Assembly: GCA_014529385.2 (NCBI GenBank)
Contig: CM043957.1
Span: forward strand, 67,599,503 to 67,663,502
Length of the DNA stretch: 64,000 nt
Direction: 5' to 3'
Source of the DNA: Adiantum capillus-veneris
Lineage: Eukaryota; Streptophyta; Polypodiopsida; Polypodiales; Pteridaceae
Shown here: positions 11,740 to 23,919 of the stretch, in pieces
Numbering within the stretch: position 1 is the first letter of the stretch
How the letters are laid out: each line of letters starts with the position of its first letter
Made by a program: the position numbers and the translations under genes
Notes under the pieces: model-generated
Seen by the model: the letters and a program-made list of their open reading frames with translations, nothing else
The model's database searches: none
What the model was told of the DNA's origin: nothing

Positions 11740-12240
11740 GGAGTAAGCCCAAAGATTTTTAGAAAGCTTCAAACTTCTCACGCGACAATGCCTTTGTGAA
11801 AAGATCTGCAAGGTTGTCTTGTGTTGGCACATAAGCCAAGCTGATCTCTCCTGCTAAGTGCCTCTCCTTGACATGGTGGTAATGCACCTCAATGTGCTTT
11901 GTGCAAGCATACAAAATGGGTTCCTAGAAACTACCAATGCACTCTGACTGTCAACGTAGATAGTGTTGACAGTGTCATGTTCAACACTCAAATCAGCCAA
12001 AAGGCATCCGAGCCATACACACTCAACCATAGTTGTGAAGACTGCTCTATACTTAGCCTCACAACTAGAAGTGGAAACATCAGGTTTCTTCTTGCTCAAC
12101 CATGATATGCATGAGCTACCAAGCATGAAACAAAAACCCCTCTTGGACACTCGTGTATCAAAGGACCAACCCAATCTAATTCCAAAAAGCATGTAATCTA
12201 GTGGCAATGATCTCCCCTCAAGTAGAAAAAGATCCATCTA
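11740..12240 (-). pseudogene. Copia RNase H domain and pol C-terminus
   Basis: RNase H removes the RNA strand during reverse transcription. The open frame 12237-11854 shows GFCFMLGSSCISWLSKKKPD, then SSCEAKYRA (usually STxEAEY, so the catalytic Glu is altered), then YVDSQSAL. Just beyond it, in another frame, the minus strand reads NLADLFTKALSREKFE, the usual copia pol end. At least one frameshift separates the two parts. Confidence 0.75.
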
Positions 12241-12599
12241 ACAGCCTGGCTTAGGCCTTGGGCTATGCATGAATTTGCTGACATGTGAGATTGCAAGCTA
12301 AATATCCGGCCTCATGTTTCATACATAAATAAGGTAGCCAACAACATTTTGGTAAAGAGTGACATTGGCAGGATCACTAGAACCATGAAGACTCAATTTC
12401 AAACTTGTTTCCAATGGAGTGGCAACAGGTTTGCAATCCTCAAGTCCAAACTTTGTAACTTGTCTGACACAAGGCAATACCACCATCACACTGCTTAAAA
12501 TTGTATACCCAAGTAATGATGCAACAACCCCAAATATTTAATCTTGAAAGTAGCATTTAAGTCAGCCTTAAATTTACAATATGTCTCTCATTTGGTCCA

Positions 12600-13137
12600 G
12601 TGATCAATAAATCATCCACATAGAGAACAACTATGAGAAGTACATCACCATCACGCTTTACATACAATGTGCGTGACGCTTTACATATAATATGCTTTAT
12701 GTTGGATTGTTACAAAAGCCTCGTTCAACCAAATGAGTGTCAGCCTTCTCATACCAAGCACGAGGAGATTGCTTCAACCCATACAAATTTTTCTTACAAT
12801 TGCACACTTTATCTTCGTGCCCTTTAATGACAAAACCGCAAAGCTCCGTCACATAAACTTCCTCAAATATATCACCATTCAAGAAAGCAGTAACAATGTT
12901 TGACTGATGTACATCCCAACCAAAATGAAATGCCAATGCACATAGAGAATGCACATTAGTCATATGACAAGTGGAAGCAAAAATATCTTCATAATCTATG
13001 CCTTTTTGTTGTGCATAACCCTTTGCAACAAGCGGAGCCTTATAGCAATAAATCTCAGCATCTGGCTTGCGTTTCAACTTGTAAACCCACTTTGTACTAA
13101 TGGCCTCTTTGTGAGGAGGCAACTCACATAAAGTCAA
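12600..13137 (-). pseudogene. Copia reverse transcriptase
   Basis: The frame 13137-12697 begins with the usual RT entry, STKWVYKLKRKPDAEI, followed by LVAKGYAQQKGIDYEDIFA, DVHQSNIVTAFLNGD and KNLYGLKQSPRAWYEK. After a frame break the catalytic YVDD motif is intact at 12622-12611, followed by LLITGP. A small local duplication of CGCTTTACATA near 12.65 kb accompanies the break. Confidence 0.85.
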
Positions 13138-13164
13138 TGTGTCATTTTCTATAAGTGTATCATA

Positions 13165-14436
13165 TTATGACAACATGGCAGCTATCCAATTTTTTGAATT
13201 TCGTACTTCATCAAAAGACAGCGGTTCCTCAACATCACATAAGCTAGACACAGCCAAAGCATAACAATCTGAGGCATAAAATGCATGGCAAGAACCTGGT
13301 GAACTAGTACGACTAGACAAAGGTGCATCCAGTTTACTATCATGTAAGGTATGCACCAGCCATTTTGGCATACCTCTAGCCTGCTCATTCTCAGACCTTT
13401 CCTCATCAAGTGCATAATGTACATCTACATCAATAATAGGCAGATATGTAACATTTTCAAAAACCCCCATAGGCTGTACATTTGCCTCATTGGAATTTAC
13501 ATTCAAACTTCCACCACTGAAAAGAGGCAACAAAGTGTCATAAATGTCTTGTGAGATTACATTACTATCTCTACTACATGACAGCAAGGGCTAAATAGAA
13601 TCTTTCACAAACACAACATTTCGTGAGACCAAGATGCACTTTGTTTGTGGATGATACAACCCGTAACCTTTGCTTTCAGCACTATAACCAACAAAAATAC
13701 ATTTGACAGCCTTATCATACAATTTTGTGCATTGTGTTTGTGACACCAAAGCATATGCCAAACAGCCAAAAACATGCATGTGCTCAATAGAAGGCTTTCT
13801 ATCAAGCCATGCTTCATATGGAGTCATAGAAGCAAAGATTTTGCAAGACACTTGTGAAATAGATAAGTGGCACACATGATGGCCTCAAGCCAAAACAATG
13901 CAGAAAAGCTTGAATTTTGACCATACATTGTGCCACTTTTGTAAGTGACTTGTTTTTCCTCTCAGAAACACCATTTTGCTGAGGTTTATACGGCATTGTA
14001 TATCAGTGCTTTATCCATGACTAGACAAAAATGCATTAAATTCATGAGACATATACTCCCTCCCTCGATCGGAATGGAGGGTGCCCATAGTTCATTTTGA
14101 GACATTTTCAGCCATAGCCAAAAATTGTTTGAAGCACAGAAATACTTTGGACTTTGCTTTAAGTGGAAATACCCATGCATGCCTGGAGTAATCATCAATG
14201 AAAGTCACAAAGTATAGGTAATTGCCCAAGGACGGAATTTGCATGGGCCCACAAACATCACTATGCATGAGCTGGAACCTCCATGTGGCCCTAGCTGAAC
14301 TATCCTTTGGAAACTTTGAATGTTGCATCTTACCCAAAATACAGCCTTCACAAACATGTTTGACAAGTGCTTCAAGAGGCGGCAAAGAAGCAGCCATATC
14401 AATTTTTTGCAAACGCAATAAACTGGAAAAATTCAA
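13165..14436 (-). pseudogene. Copia integrase and linker to RT
   Basis: Reading down the minus strand: CEGCILGKMQHSKFP (zinc-binding end), LMHSDVCGPM (first catalytic Asp), FVTFIDDYSRHAWVFPLK, then QNGVSERKN (catalytic Glu context), MTPYEAW and VFGCLAYALVSQ, CIFVGYSAESKGY. Frames change between 14092, 13996 and 13875, so the protein is broken. The piece 13587-13165 is the Ser/Asp-rich linker usually seen between integrase and RT. Confidence 0.8.
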
Positions 14437-14535
14437 ATGTCCAAAACGTGCATGCCAAAGTTTTGCATATGAATAGCCTTAGAATCCACAACTACATTTG
14501 CAATATTCTATCCACACTTGTCATACAAAGTGAGC

Positions 14536-15015
14536 TTATATAGCCACGACAAAAAATGTCACATGCAACAATTTCATCACATCAAAATTGAGATTATGTA
14601 TTGTACATCTATCATCCACAAATTTGACTACAAGACCAAGTCTAGCAAGTGCAGATGCAGACAAAAGATTCTTCTTGATCCCAGGTACATAAAGCGCATC
14701 AACAAGTGTGAAAGAACTGCCATTTGTTGCAGTAAGCACAATCTTTCCAAATCCCTAAATCGGATAAGAGGCATTGTTCGCACAAGTGACTGAATTCCCA
14801 TGAGGGACATACTCAAGAGAGGTAAACAAATCACGATGTGAGGTAATGTGCTTTGTAGCACCACTATCAAAATACCACACATGTGAATCTGTAGCAATTG
14901 ACATGCATGCATCATGGATAGCAGGATCATAAGTACACTCTACACTAAAAGCCCACTCTGTGTCTACATCAACATCACAATCTCCTTTCATAAAAGACTC
15001 TACAAAAAATTGCAC
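14536..15015 (-). pseudogene. Copia aspartic protease and pre-integrase region
   Basis: The protease processes the polyprotein. VWYFDSGATKHITSH carries an intact DSGA active site (near 14.87 kb). In the next frame the domain continues as LVDALYVPGIKKNLLSASAL. A frameshift lies near 14.75 kb. Confidence 0.8.
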
Positions 15016-15966
15016 TTGTATTGGACCCTGTAGTTGATCCGGCCTCTTTCTTCTTAGCCTCTTTTTCCTTCAATTTTGGACACTGCTTGATCAACTGATC
15101 ATTAGCTTTACAATAATGGAAATGCATCTCCTTTTTGCCCTTATCACTAAAATTCCCAGACAAAGTGCTTCCTGTAGAAGCATTAGGAACATAAGATTTT
15201 GCACTCACAGAAGAACCATGAGAAGTGGTTACATTTCTGTTACCACCTTTTCTTTGAGCAGCAATAAAAGCCTATTCAATTGCACGTTGTTTAGCCCTTT
15301 TTTTTGGGAAAGTGACTCTTGCAACAATAATGTGCATAATGCATCAAACTTGACAACTTCAGGATTTCTTTGGGTCATAAGCCTCCAAGTACTAGAAAAG
15401 GTCTAGTAAGATTCTGGCAAAGCATCAAGGACAGTTTGCACCACAAGGGAACTACCAAAAATGACTTTACCTACAAAACTAAGTTGCTCATTTATATCCT
15501 TGACACCAATAAGGAAAGTGTCCATTTCATCTTCCTCATGCATAATCATCGACTCCAACTCTTTACGCAACAATGCAATTTTTGCCTCATTGTGACTTGC
15601 ATAAAGACCAGTCAGAATAATCCAAGCCTGTTTTGCAAATTTTGGTGTACAAATGTGAGGAATAATAGTGTGCTTCATAGACAACACAATCAAAGCTCAA
15701 ATGAGACTATGCATATTTTACATCCTAACGAGCTTGCTCAACCATAGGCAAAACAACTCTGGCAGTAGCAATCCTACCATCAAAACCTACAACATCCTCA
15801 ACATCGCCTACATCTTCTGAACCAGGACGTACGTCAATTCCCTGCAAAATATTTGAATTGCCCTTTTACACAAGAACATGTTGCATCATATAAGCCTACA
15901 TAGGGTATTTGTCCCCATCCAATCAACAACAAACATCTTGAACACATCTGTGTTGTTGTCAGCCAT
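15016..15966 (-). pseudogene. Copia gag
   Basis: Starts at ATG 15966 with MADNNTDVFKMFVVDW and is interrupted by stops from about codon 24 on. The segment 15693-15403 matches copia gag (UBN2 type): QAWIILTGLYASHNEAKIA, then MIMHEEDEMDTFL. The zinc knuckle near 15.1 kb reads FHYCKANDQLIKQC, with only two of the four metal ligands left. Confidence 0.7.
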
Positions 15967-16238
15967 GGAAAATGTTGCACTTGATGTGAAAACTATTCAA
16001 AAAGAGGAGAAACAAAGTGGAAACAACATAATCTTTATAAAATAAACCATAGAATATTGTAAAAAATGGCACTGACAAAAAATTTGCACAAAATGATAAA
16101 ATAGCTTGTGCAGTACTGCTTGTAGTGGAAATGGAAGCCAAAATGAGCCCCAAAGTATTTGTCGACCGGCTAAAACTTGCCAAAGCTCACAAAAATTGGA
16201 GAAAGGGAGCAGGCATGTGCATGAGCTACTGGCAACCT

Positions 16239-16250
16239 GCTCTGATACTA
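16239..16250 (-). other. Copia primer-binding site (initiator-Met type)
   Basis: The minus strand reads TAGTATCAGAGC, one base from the usual plant copia site TGGTATCAGAGC. It lies two bases from the LTR end CCAGCA (16253). Confidence 0.8.
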
Positions 16251-16252
16251 AT

Positions 16253-16334
16253 TGCTGGAATTAGGGTTGCAGGAAAACGCACACAGCTTGGAGAAGATGA
16301 AGGAAGCTCAAGGCACATGTGAGTGGGTCGCCGT
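16253..16334 (-). repeat. Copia 5' LTR, inner part, cut by the gypsy insertion
   Basis: Matches the 3' LTR end at 11432-11500. It stops at the gypsy LTR (16335). The outer part resumes at 25066, where GTGATGGACGT parallels GTGATGGCCGT of the 3' LTR, and ends near 25105 with TGTTAGTACC on the minus strand. Together the halves are about 100 bp shorter than the 3' LTR, so an internal deletion is likely. Confidence 0.6.
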
Positions 16335-17474
16335 TGTGAGCGGGATGAAAACACACACAGCGCCTCTATAACGACCCGACACACACTCTTGGGAAGATAC
16401 ACACACACACTATGGGGCACCACTCGGCTTAGACAACACACCTGGCCGAGACAGGAAACACACCTCTAGAGTGAGAGGAGAGAGACTATCCACTTGCCCA
16501 CTCCACATAGACACACACACACACACACCCAAAAAACTCAGCTCAAAAGAGGAGAATTTCTGATTTTTAGATACAATTGAGCTTGGGCCAACACCAATGG
16601 GGCAAATAGCTCACACAATATGGGTAAAATAAGCCAGATACAATCACAAATTGGAGAAGAAGCTTCACTCACCGGAGAAGATTACACAGAAAAACAGCAG
16701 AAAAAGAGTGAGGAATTTGGCAAAATGGACAGCGCCATCGCGTTTGGAACGGCCCAAAACCCCAGTCTACAATGTCAAAGTGCTCAAATCCGACCTCGGA
16801 TGAGCAGTTTACGGCCAAAACAGGCTCCAAAAACCCAAAAAACACACCTGCGGCTGTTCCTCCTCTCTTCTCCACGTTTTTTCTGGTCTTCTCTCAGTTT
16901 TTTCAGTTCCCACACTTAAGCTTTATTAGTTGGGCACCCTTGGCCTTTTAGATGACCTCAAACGGACCCCGAACAGGCCAAAAACTGACCTCGCAGTGCA
17001 TAGTTGTCACCTTTTTTCATCATTCGCACACTTGGCACTCATCTTTTTTCCAATAATGCATCTTGCCACCACGTGAAGTGGCCCCAAAAAGTGGTCCTAA
17101 TGATGACCTTTATGCATAACTCTCACAAGAAAACACCCACGTTGTGTCCGTCCTCATCCGCGTACAAATATTGACCTCGTTCGCCCTCCTGACGCCACTA
17201 GATGCCATCTGACGCACTTGCTGACCTCACGTCGTCGGCCCGCGGATAGCTTCCTCGAGAAGTTTTACGCGCTACCAAATCTTCCTTATTGTAGAAAAAA
17301 CACACTGGTACTGGTAATAGTGAAAATCGATGCACTGTGTACACCCTGTCCTACCTGTACACATGTGGGCCCCACATAACCACCTGGCTAAGGAAAATGG
17401 GCTATCCTTTATTTGATTCACCATGCATGTATATGTACATATGCGCAATACCTTGCTCCAAAAAACTCCTGACA
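16335..17474 (-). repeat. Gypsy 3' LTR (1140 bp)
   Basis: About 98% identical to 23920-25065 by hand alignment. Contains a short AC repeat and an identical ORF shadow in both copies that is not a gene. Confidence 0.95.
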
Positions 17475-17491
17475 TAATTTGCCCATCCCCT
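17475..17491 (-). other. Gypsy polypurine tract
   Basis: The minus strand reads AGGGGATGGGCAAATTA directly before the 3' LTR start TGTCAGG. This is the expected position of the plus-strand primer. Confidence 0.7.
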
Positions 17492-17502
17492 AGCCTGCTA
17501 GA

Positions 17503-18195
17503 TCATTCATGATCAGCAGCAGCAAAGAGAGATATGAGACTCGCCGCATCACAGGTCTCCTCATCCCTCACAAACACTCCTTGATCCACATACAGCTCAT
17601 CCTGCTCGACCATCATCAACCTGGCATGATACAATTTAAGACGCAATCCATTTACCCTTGACTTACGTAGAAACCCATCCAGGTTAGCCAGCTGATATGT
17701 GCCATTTGGAAAACACTCCACTACCTTGAAAGGGCCTTCCCACTTAATTTGAAACTTCTTTTGGAAGGTGTTGTCCAGCTTACTATTGTAGCGCAAAACC
17801 AAGTCATGCTTCTTGATACCCTTACTTTTGACCTTTTCATTTATCTTTGCCAAAGCCTTATCCTGCATCTGCCCATAATGCTCCAATGCGCTCATCCTAT
17901 CCAACTGGACCTCTTGTAACTGCAAGAGCCTCTCTTTGAATGCATCACTAGGCGGCCCAAGCAACTTCTCTAACATCTTGACTGCAGGCAACTCTACTTC
18001 CACAGGCAATAGTGCTTCCTTTCCATACACCAAATGAAATGGAGTAAACCCTGTACCTGTTTTCACCGAAGTACGGTAAGCCCATAATGCACCAGGCAAT
18101 TCCAAATCCCAATTCTTTCCTTGGTGCTCTGTCACTTTAGAAAGAATTTGTACCAACTCACCATTGAATCTTTCATTTAAGCCATTACACTGCGG
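17503..18195 (-). pseudogene. Gypsy integrase, C-terminal half
   Basis: Continues in the same frame after the TAA at 18198-18196. PQCNGLNERFNGEL holds the catalytic Glu of the DDE triad, then LWAYRTSVKTGTGFTPFHLV and the WEGPFKV motif typical of the gypsy GPY/F module. It ends at TGA 17505-17503, 12 bases from the polypurine tract. No chromodomain follows. Confidence 0.9.
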
Positions 18196-19803
18196 TTAAT
18201 AAGGAGTGGTATGTTGGTGCCTAATCTTCATCTTTGCACATAAAAAATCTAGCAGTTCAGCTCTAAATCCTGGCCCCTTATCTGAAAGTAGCTCTAATGG
18301 CACCCCAAACTTGCAACATATTTCATCATACACAAATTTTTCCACATCCTTTGCAGTGATCTGTTTTACTGCTATAGCCTCTGCCCACCTAGAGAGATAG
18401 TCCACTGCCATCAAGATATAGCTTTTGCCCCTGCTTGTGATAGGTAACGGGCCTATTGCATCAATCCCCCACTTTTCAAACACATCAAACGCCATAATGG
18501 TTTTTCGTAGCTCTGGCTTCAACACTCTCTTCCCAAATGCTTGACACCTATTGCAAGACCTACACCAATGGTGAACATCCTTGTGCAAACTAGGCCATAC
18601 ATACCCCTCTTGCAAAATCTTATGCAAGGTGATCTTTAGAGCAAAATGGCCACCACATGCGCCTTCATGATTCTCTTCCAACACTCTGTAAAGCTCCTCC
18701 CGCCAAGGTACACGTCTCAACACGAGAGCAGCCCCTTTCATGTATAAGAAATCACCAATCAATTTGTACATGTATGCTCTACGCACAAAGCCATACTTCT
18801 TAGACTTCTGAATCTCCTTTGGAATGATTCCTGTTAGCAAAAACTCCTCTTCTTGAGCCAAACTTTCCCGGCCATGATAAAGAGGTAAAGTGGTCCTCAA
18901 CACAAATAGCCCCCCAATCATGCTTTGAGCTGCTTCATGTGCCTCTCCATTTAGAGCATGTTCAATGTGTCTGATGCTCCATGCTTCAAACTTTTTTAAC
19001 AGGCCTTTAATTCTGAAGCACATTTCCTTCAATGAGGTGTTCTTGCTCTTCCACGCACCCAGCACTTGCTTCACCACTAACAAGGCATCACCTTTTATGC
19101 TCAACCTTCGAACCCCATGCTTCAGACAAATGTGTAATCCGGCTTCCAATGTAGCATATTCAGCCTCATTGTTACTATGAGCATCCAATTTGAACCCTCT
19201 CTTGCATACTAGCTTCCCCTCTGGATCATAAAGTGCTACACCCCCTGAAGCTGCATCATGGCTCTTTCTGTATGAACCATCAAAGAACAACACATGTGCA
19301 TTGCTGATCTGTGGCACTTCTTCAACTACCTTTCTCACCACCTCTTCCTTAACAATAAGGGAATTCTCCTTGTAGGTCAACAAATCAGCTAGGGTAGCCC
19401 TTGTACTATCTTTCACTAGAAAAGAGAACTCAAACTCTTGCAGCTCAATTACCCATTTCTTCACCACATTTGACATGTTAGTACCATTAATTAACTGTGG
19501 CAAAAAGGCATAACTCGTCAAGAAAACAAAAGGCCGTGGTAGCAAGTACTGACGAAATCGTCGACAAGCAAATATTACACTGGCCATCATTAGCTCTACT
19601 TCCGAGAACTTTCTCTCCACTACCAACTTCACTCGGCTTGCACAATACACTGGCCTCATATAATGGCTGCCCTTCCCCTTTTGCAATAGCATGGCTCCAA
19701 TGGCATCATCCCCTACTGATGGATTTACATAAAAAACTTTCTCCCAATCAGGAGCCTGCATGGCTAACAAACCCCCTAACACCTCTTTCACCTCTTGAAA
19801 CAC
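18196..19803 (-). pseudogene. Gypsy RNase H, second RNase H and integrase N-half
   Basis: Same frame as the RT, after a TAA at 19806-19804. Residues 20-110 are the RT-linked RNase H (DDAIGAMLLQKGKG, PVYCASR). Residues about 165-300 form a second RNase H: LFFDGSYRKS, NNEAEYATLEAGL, IKGDALLVVKQV. Its last motif reads NGEAHEAA where NxxAD is usual, so one catalytic Asp may be lost. The integrase follows: zinc domain with GGHFALKITLHKIL and CRSCNRCQ, then GIDAIGPLP and LSDKGPGF with the first two catalytic Asp residues. It stops at TAA 18198-18196 within TTPY. Confidence 0.9.
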
Positions 19804-22275
19804 TTATTCACACTTGTCATCCCATTGCAATGGATCATGCTTTGCCACTTGTTGTAATGGATAAACAATCTGAGAAGACAATGGAATAAACCTTGCCATG
19901 TACTTCACTTTGTGTATAAAGGTTGCCAATTGCTTCGTACTCGTAGGTGATGGAAGAAGAATAATAGACTTAACCTTGTCTGGATCAGCCTCAATGCCAT
20001 TTTCTGACACCATGTGGCCCAATAACTTCACCCTTGGCTGTGCTAGATGACATTTCTTTGGATTTAGTTGTCCTCCACATTCATCATATCGAGCCAATAC
20101 CATCTGCAGCTTCTCATGGTGTTCAGCCCTACTGCTATAAACACAGAAGTCATCCATAAAAGCTTTAACACAACTACCAATGAATGGTTCCAAAACCCAA
20201 TTTGCTCTCTCTTGATAGAAGGAAGGTCCATTTGACAACCCAAATGGCAATACTGTGTAGCAATAGCAGCCCCATGGCGTAATAAAAGTGGTCTTTGTGC
20301 GGTCTTTAAGAGCAATCTTCAATTGAAAATAGCCTGAAAAACCATCACACACACTGTACCTCTCATAACCTGCCACTGAATCCAAGATCTGATCGATGAA
20401 TGGAAGAGGATATGGGTTCTTCTTAGTGGCTGCGTTTAAGGGTTTAAAATCTACACAAATTCTCCACTTCCCATCCTTCTTTGGACTGACTACAACTGGA
20501 CTCACCCATTTGGTGGTCTCCACAGGGACTATGAACCCTGCCTTCAATAACTTGTCCACCTCTTCTCGCAAGGCTTCCATTTGCTCTTGACCCATCCTTC
20601 TTAGCCTTTGCCACACTGGCTTAGCACCTTCTTTCAGCTCTATATGCATCTCTTCGCCCTTGAACCCTCTGATCTCTTCATATGAAGTAATGAACAAATC
20701 AGGAAAACTAGCCAGCATGTGCAAAAATATATCCTTCTCCATAGCTGAGAGGTCTCCACTAATCATTTGCGTCATTAATTCCTGCTTCTTTGACAACTCA
20801 ACTTTGGTTTGCATCAGCCCTTCAATCACTTCATAAGGCCCTTCACTTTCATCTTCAACTTCCTTCGCAAATGCGACTAAACCACACTCCTGGATTTCTT
20901 CATCCATCAAAAGAAATGCAACATCAGCATCCTCATCACTGCTGGTAGTGCTATCACTGTCCTCATCTGTCACCGTGGAAGAGTCTTCATCACTAGACTC
21001 ATCCTCATCTTCATAAAGCTCCTCTAATCGTTTCCTTGTGTCAATATTATAAAGCTTCTTGGTACCTGTCTTTCCATAGAGGCTAATCGTACCATGTCGC
21101 CAATCTTGAACAGCTCCCACTGCACGTAACCATGGTCTGCCCAGTATAATAGGATATGCTCCCAACCCTGCTGGCATCACATGAAAATCAACCACTTCCT
21201 TTGCATCATATGCCTCCACTTCTAAGCTCTTTACAACACCCAAGCATTTTACTTTTTGATGGTTTGCCAATCTGATCCGAAAACCTGACACCCCAGCCAC
21301 TGTGAGACCCATCTTCTCAACGCATGAGTGTGTTATGATGCATATTTGGGCTCCGCCATCCACATAACCTTGTCCCAAATTTTTCCTTTTATGCCACACA
21401 TCTACTATTGGACAAATGTCTGGTAGCTCGTCCATTGCCAACACCTTCACTGAACCTCTCTCCGGCTCTTTCTCCATTGGGTTAACCATCCTCTTCCACT
21501 GTCGCTTTAGCTTAGGCACCATCTCTATAAGCTGCCCAAAAGTAACATCTGCCTTCCTGCTCGTCAGATCCTCCCTCAAGTCATAGCTTAATTGCCCATC
21601 CCCTAGTGGAAAATCTGAAACATGAAACTTTCGACGAGCTCTCCTTTTCCTCTTGGCCTTGACATCCTCGCCTTCATGGCTCTTTCCTTTCTTCTTACTA
21701 GGACCTGGGGCACTTCTTCCTTCCTTATCCTCTGTGGTCCTCTTCCCAATAGGCATCACTAATGTATCCTCTAGCTTTGATGCCTTCTCCAAGGTGACTA
21801 CACTTAGCACTTTTGTCTTCCCTTTTTCCTCCTGGGTCAGTCCACTGGTTCCTTTGTCTCCCTTAATTTCGATGCCATAATCATTTGACCTAGTTAGCAC
21901 CTGTCTTGGCAATGGATACATGTCTCCCCCCATCCTTGGTGGCTTATCACATTGCGGGCTGATGTGACCCAACTCTCCACAATTATAACATGTGGGCGTC
22001 TGCCTCCAAAACCTACCATTGCTTTGTCCAACACCGTTCATAGGCCTTTCTTCACCTCCTGGCTGATTTGCAAACCGTCCTCGACCTCGATTATTTCCCA
22101 CTTGACCTAGCATGTTTAGGCTGAGATTCTTCATCAAATCAACCACTTGCCTCATGTCTTGCCTTAGGCCATCATCTTGCACTGCTGTAGTGACCACTGC
22201 TGGCATAACCTGAGTAGTAACAGGAACCACTGGTTCATGATGAACCCTTGACATACGACCTTGTAAAGAGTCCAT
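19804..22275 (-). pseudogene. Gypsy zinc knuckle, protease and reverse transcriptase
   Basis: An 823-codon open part of the gag-pol frame. Order: CCHC knuckle CYNCGELGHISPQC (residues 96-109), a basic Lys/Arg stretch, protease YVDGGAQICII (DGGA at 306-309 in place of DSGA or DTGA), an acidic Asp/Glu/Ser run (about 422-462), then RT from about 550. RT motifs are VSPKKDGKWRICVDFKPLN, DGFSGYFQ and the catalytic FMDD (706-709). All RT catalytic Asp residues are present. It ends at TAA 19806-19804 in the same frame as its neighbours. Confidence 0.92.
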
Positions 22276-22278
22276 AGG

Positions 22279-22854
22279 CTATAATTCAGACCTCATGGGC
22301 AAAGACTCCACCCCTAACTGGCTCATTTTCCTCAGCTTCCACTCTTTATTCCTTGCTACCTCTAGTGCATCTTCATATGTCCTAGGCTTCTTTAGCTCCA
22401 CTCTCCAACGTATATTCTCCCAAAGACCAGCTAAGAACCTGTCCTTCTTCATCATGTCAGGCGGGGGTACCTGTGGTGCTAAGGCCTTGCACATTTGCTC
22501 CCATGCCAATGAAAACTTACGTATGTACGCATCTACTGGCTCACCTTCCTTTTGCACCAAAGCCTGTACTTCTTGCCACACCTTGTCGGGATCTTCTATC
22601 TTCACAAACTCCACTTCCAACCCATGTCGTAGATTGTCCCAACTCAACCTTACAGGTGGATCATCCACACGCAACTCCTCTTCAAATGCTTTAGACCAAA
22701 CTCGTGCATCACTCTTCAAACAAATTTGGAGAAGGCGTAACATCTACGCAGGGTCATGAATGTGGTTGCTAATGCAGGCAACCTCCATCTTTTCCAGAAA
22801 GTCCTCCACATCTTCATCACTTCTTCCATGAAACTCCGGATAAGAGAACGCCAT
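22279..22854 (-). pseudogene. Gypsy gag
   Basis: I place the start at ATG 22854 (MAFSYPEFHGRSDED), upstream of an in-frame TAG at 22746-22744; homology to the 60.9 kb gag begins there. Residues ARVWSKAFEEEL, DAYIRKFSLAWEQM and the following Lys-rich part match the retrotransposon gag domain. A second TAG at 22281-22279 separates it from the knuckle and protease in the same frame. Apart from these stops the frame is intact. Confidence 0.85.
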
Positions 22855-23900
22855 GGCTACCCAAATTATGATGCTTTGAGAACCCCTTCGAACACACGTG
22901 CAAGAACCCAAAACTTTTCACTACCCAATCCCCAGAAACTTCAATGGAGCTCAGCTTTAGATAAGGACAAACACATGCACATCAAATGAGTTTTCATAGT
23001 TAATCATCGGAATGACAACAGGCAAAGGACATTCCAGGATCTCTCTCAATCTTCTTGGCCCAAACATAAAGACTATGCGCTGCTGGAAAAAGATCTTCCT
23101 GGACACATGAACATTAATCTGAATTCTTTGAGTTAAATGAAAAGGAGTGAACTGAGGGCCATTTTGATCATCCATTAAAGCCAACCATGAAGCTCCCAAG
23201 AAGGCACACCTGACTCAACCTCTGATTTTGCCAAAATTTCAGCAGCATAACAGCATAAATGGCTCAAAATACCAAAAAACCAGCCATCATAACCTGGGAA
23301 AATTTCGACAGAGTTTCCCCAGAAGTAGAGCAGTAGGAACCCAAAATATAGACTGTCTATGTATGCATAAACTGTCAACAATAGAACCCGAGCATCAAGT
23401 AGGACTCACTAGTACATAGCCTATGGCGAGGTCACAAAAAGGGTGCTCCAGCTACCTGTATCACCGAAAGGATCTCTACATTTGAGAATCCCCCAGCTCA
23501 ATAAAAACCTCACGCTATCGACCCTCACACGAAGGCTAATGCAAATCGCGTATAGTCAACTCAGAAATGACTATCTTCCAAACCAAGTCTCAGAAATGGC
23601 TGGGACTGCAAAATACAACCAAGTATGGCTCCACAAATGCGTACAATGGCAGTTTCCACAAGTAACGTACAATCCAGCAAACAATGCGCTCAAATAGGTG
23701 CCAAGTGATGCATTCCCACAACAACTGCAAGTGACATCACTGCTAGTATATCACTGTACTCCAGCTACATGTACCTGTGTGAATCACCTATACCTGTACC
23801 TGTCCCTGTAACCTGTAACCTGTAATCTGCAACCTGCAACCTGTAATCCCGAAGCTCAAAGCTCGAAGCTCGAAGCTGAAGGTACTCGAAGAAGATCCTC
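22855..23900 (-). other. Gypsy 5' leader with short repeats
   Basis: About 1 kb between the primer-binding site and gag. No coding frame of note. Near 23.79-23.88 kb are heptamer-like repeats, ACCTGTA several times and then CGAAGCT or CAAAGCT several times. These lie close to the primer-binding site where packaging signals are often found; a role is speculative. Confidence 0.6.
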
Positions 23901-23913
23901 CATGGGGGCACCA
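23901..23913 (-). other. Gypsy primer-binding site (TGGTGCCCCC type)
   Basis: The minus strand reads TGGTGCCCCCATG, six bases inside the 5' LTR end. The same motif occurs at 7093 and 60813 and, damaged, at 58099. It would pair with a tRNA ending GGGGGCACCA, not with initiator Met. Confidence 0.75.
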
Positions 23914-23919
23914 AAAGAA

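Noticed and set aside
16620-16919. A 99-codon frame, also present as a longer version at 24211-24546
   Set aside because: Both are the same shadow inside the two gypsy LTRs, with no protein motif.
19497-19889. A 130-codon plus-strand frame opposite gypsy pol
   Set aside because: Antisense shadow of the conserved RNase H and RT coding sequence.
17503-22854. Stop codon reassignment or programmed readthrough to explain the in-frame stops
   Set aside because: Four stops of two kinds at unrelated domain positions, and a normal plant nuclear setting, fit mutation better.
23785-23885. Telomere-like heptamer repeats (CCTGTAA)
   Set aside because: The unit is not the plant telomere repeat, it is short and impure, and it lies inside the gypsy leader.
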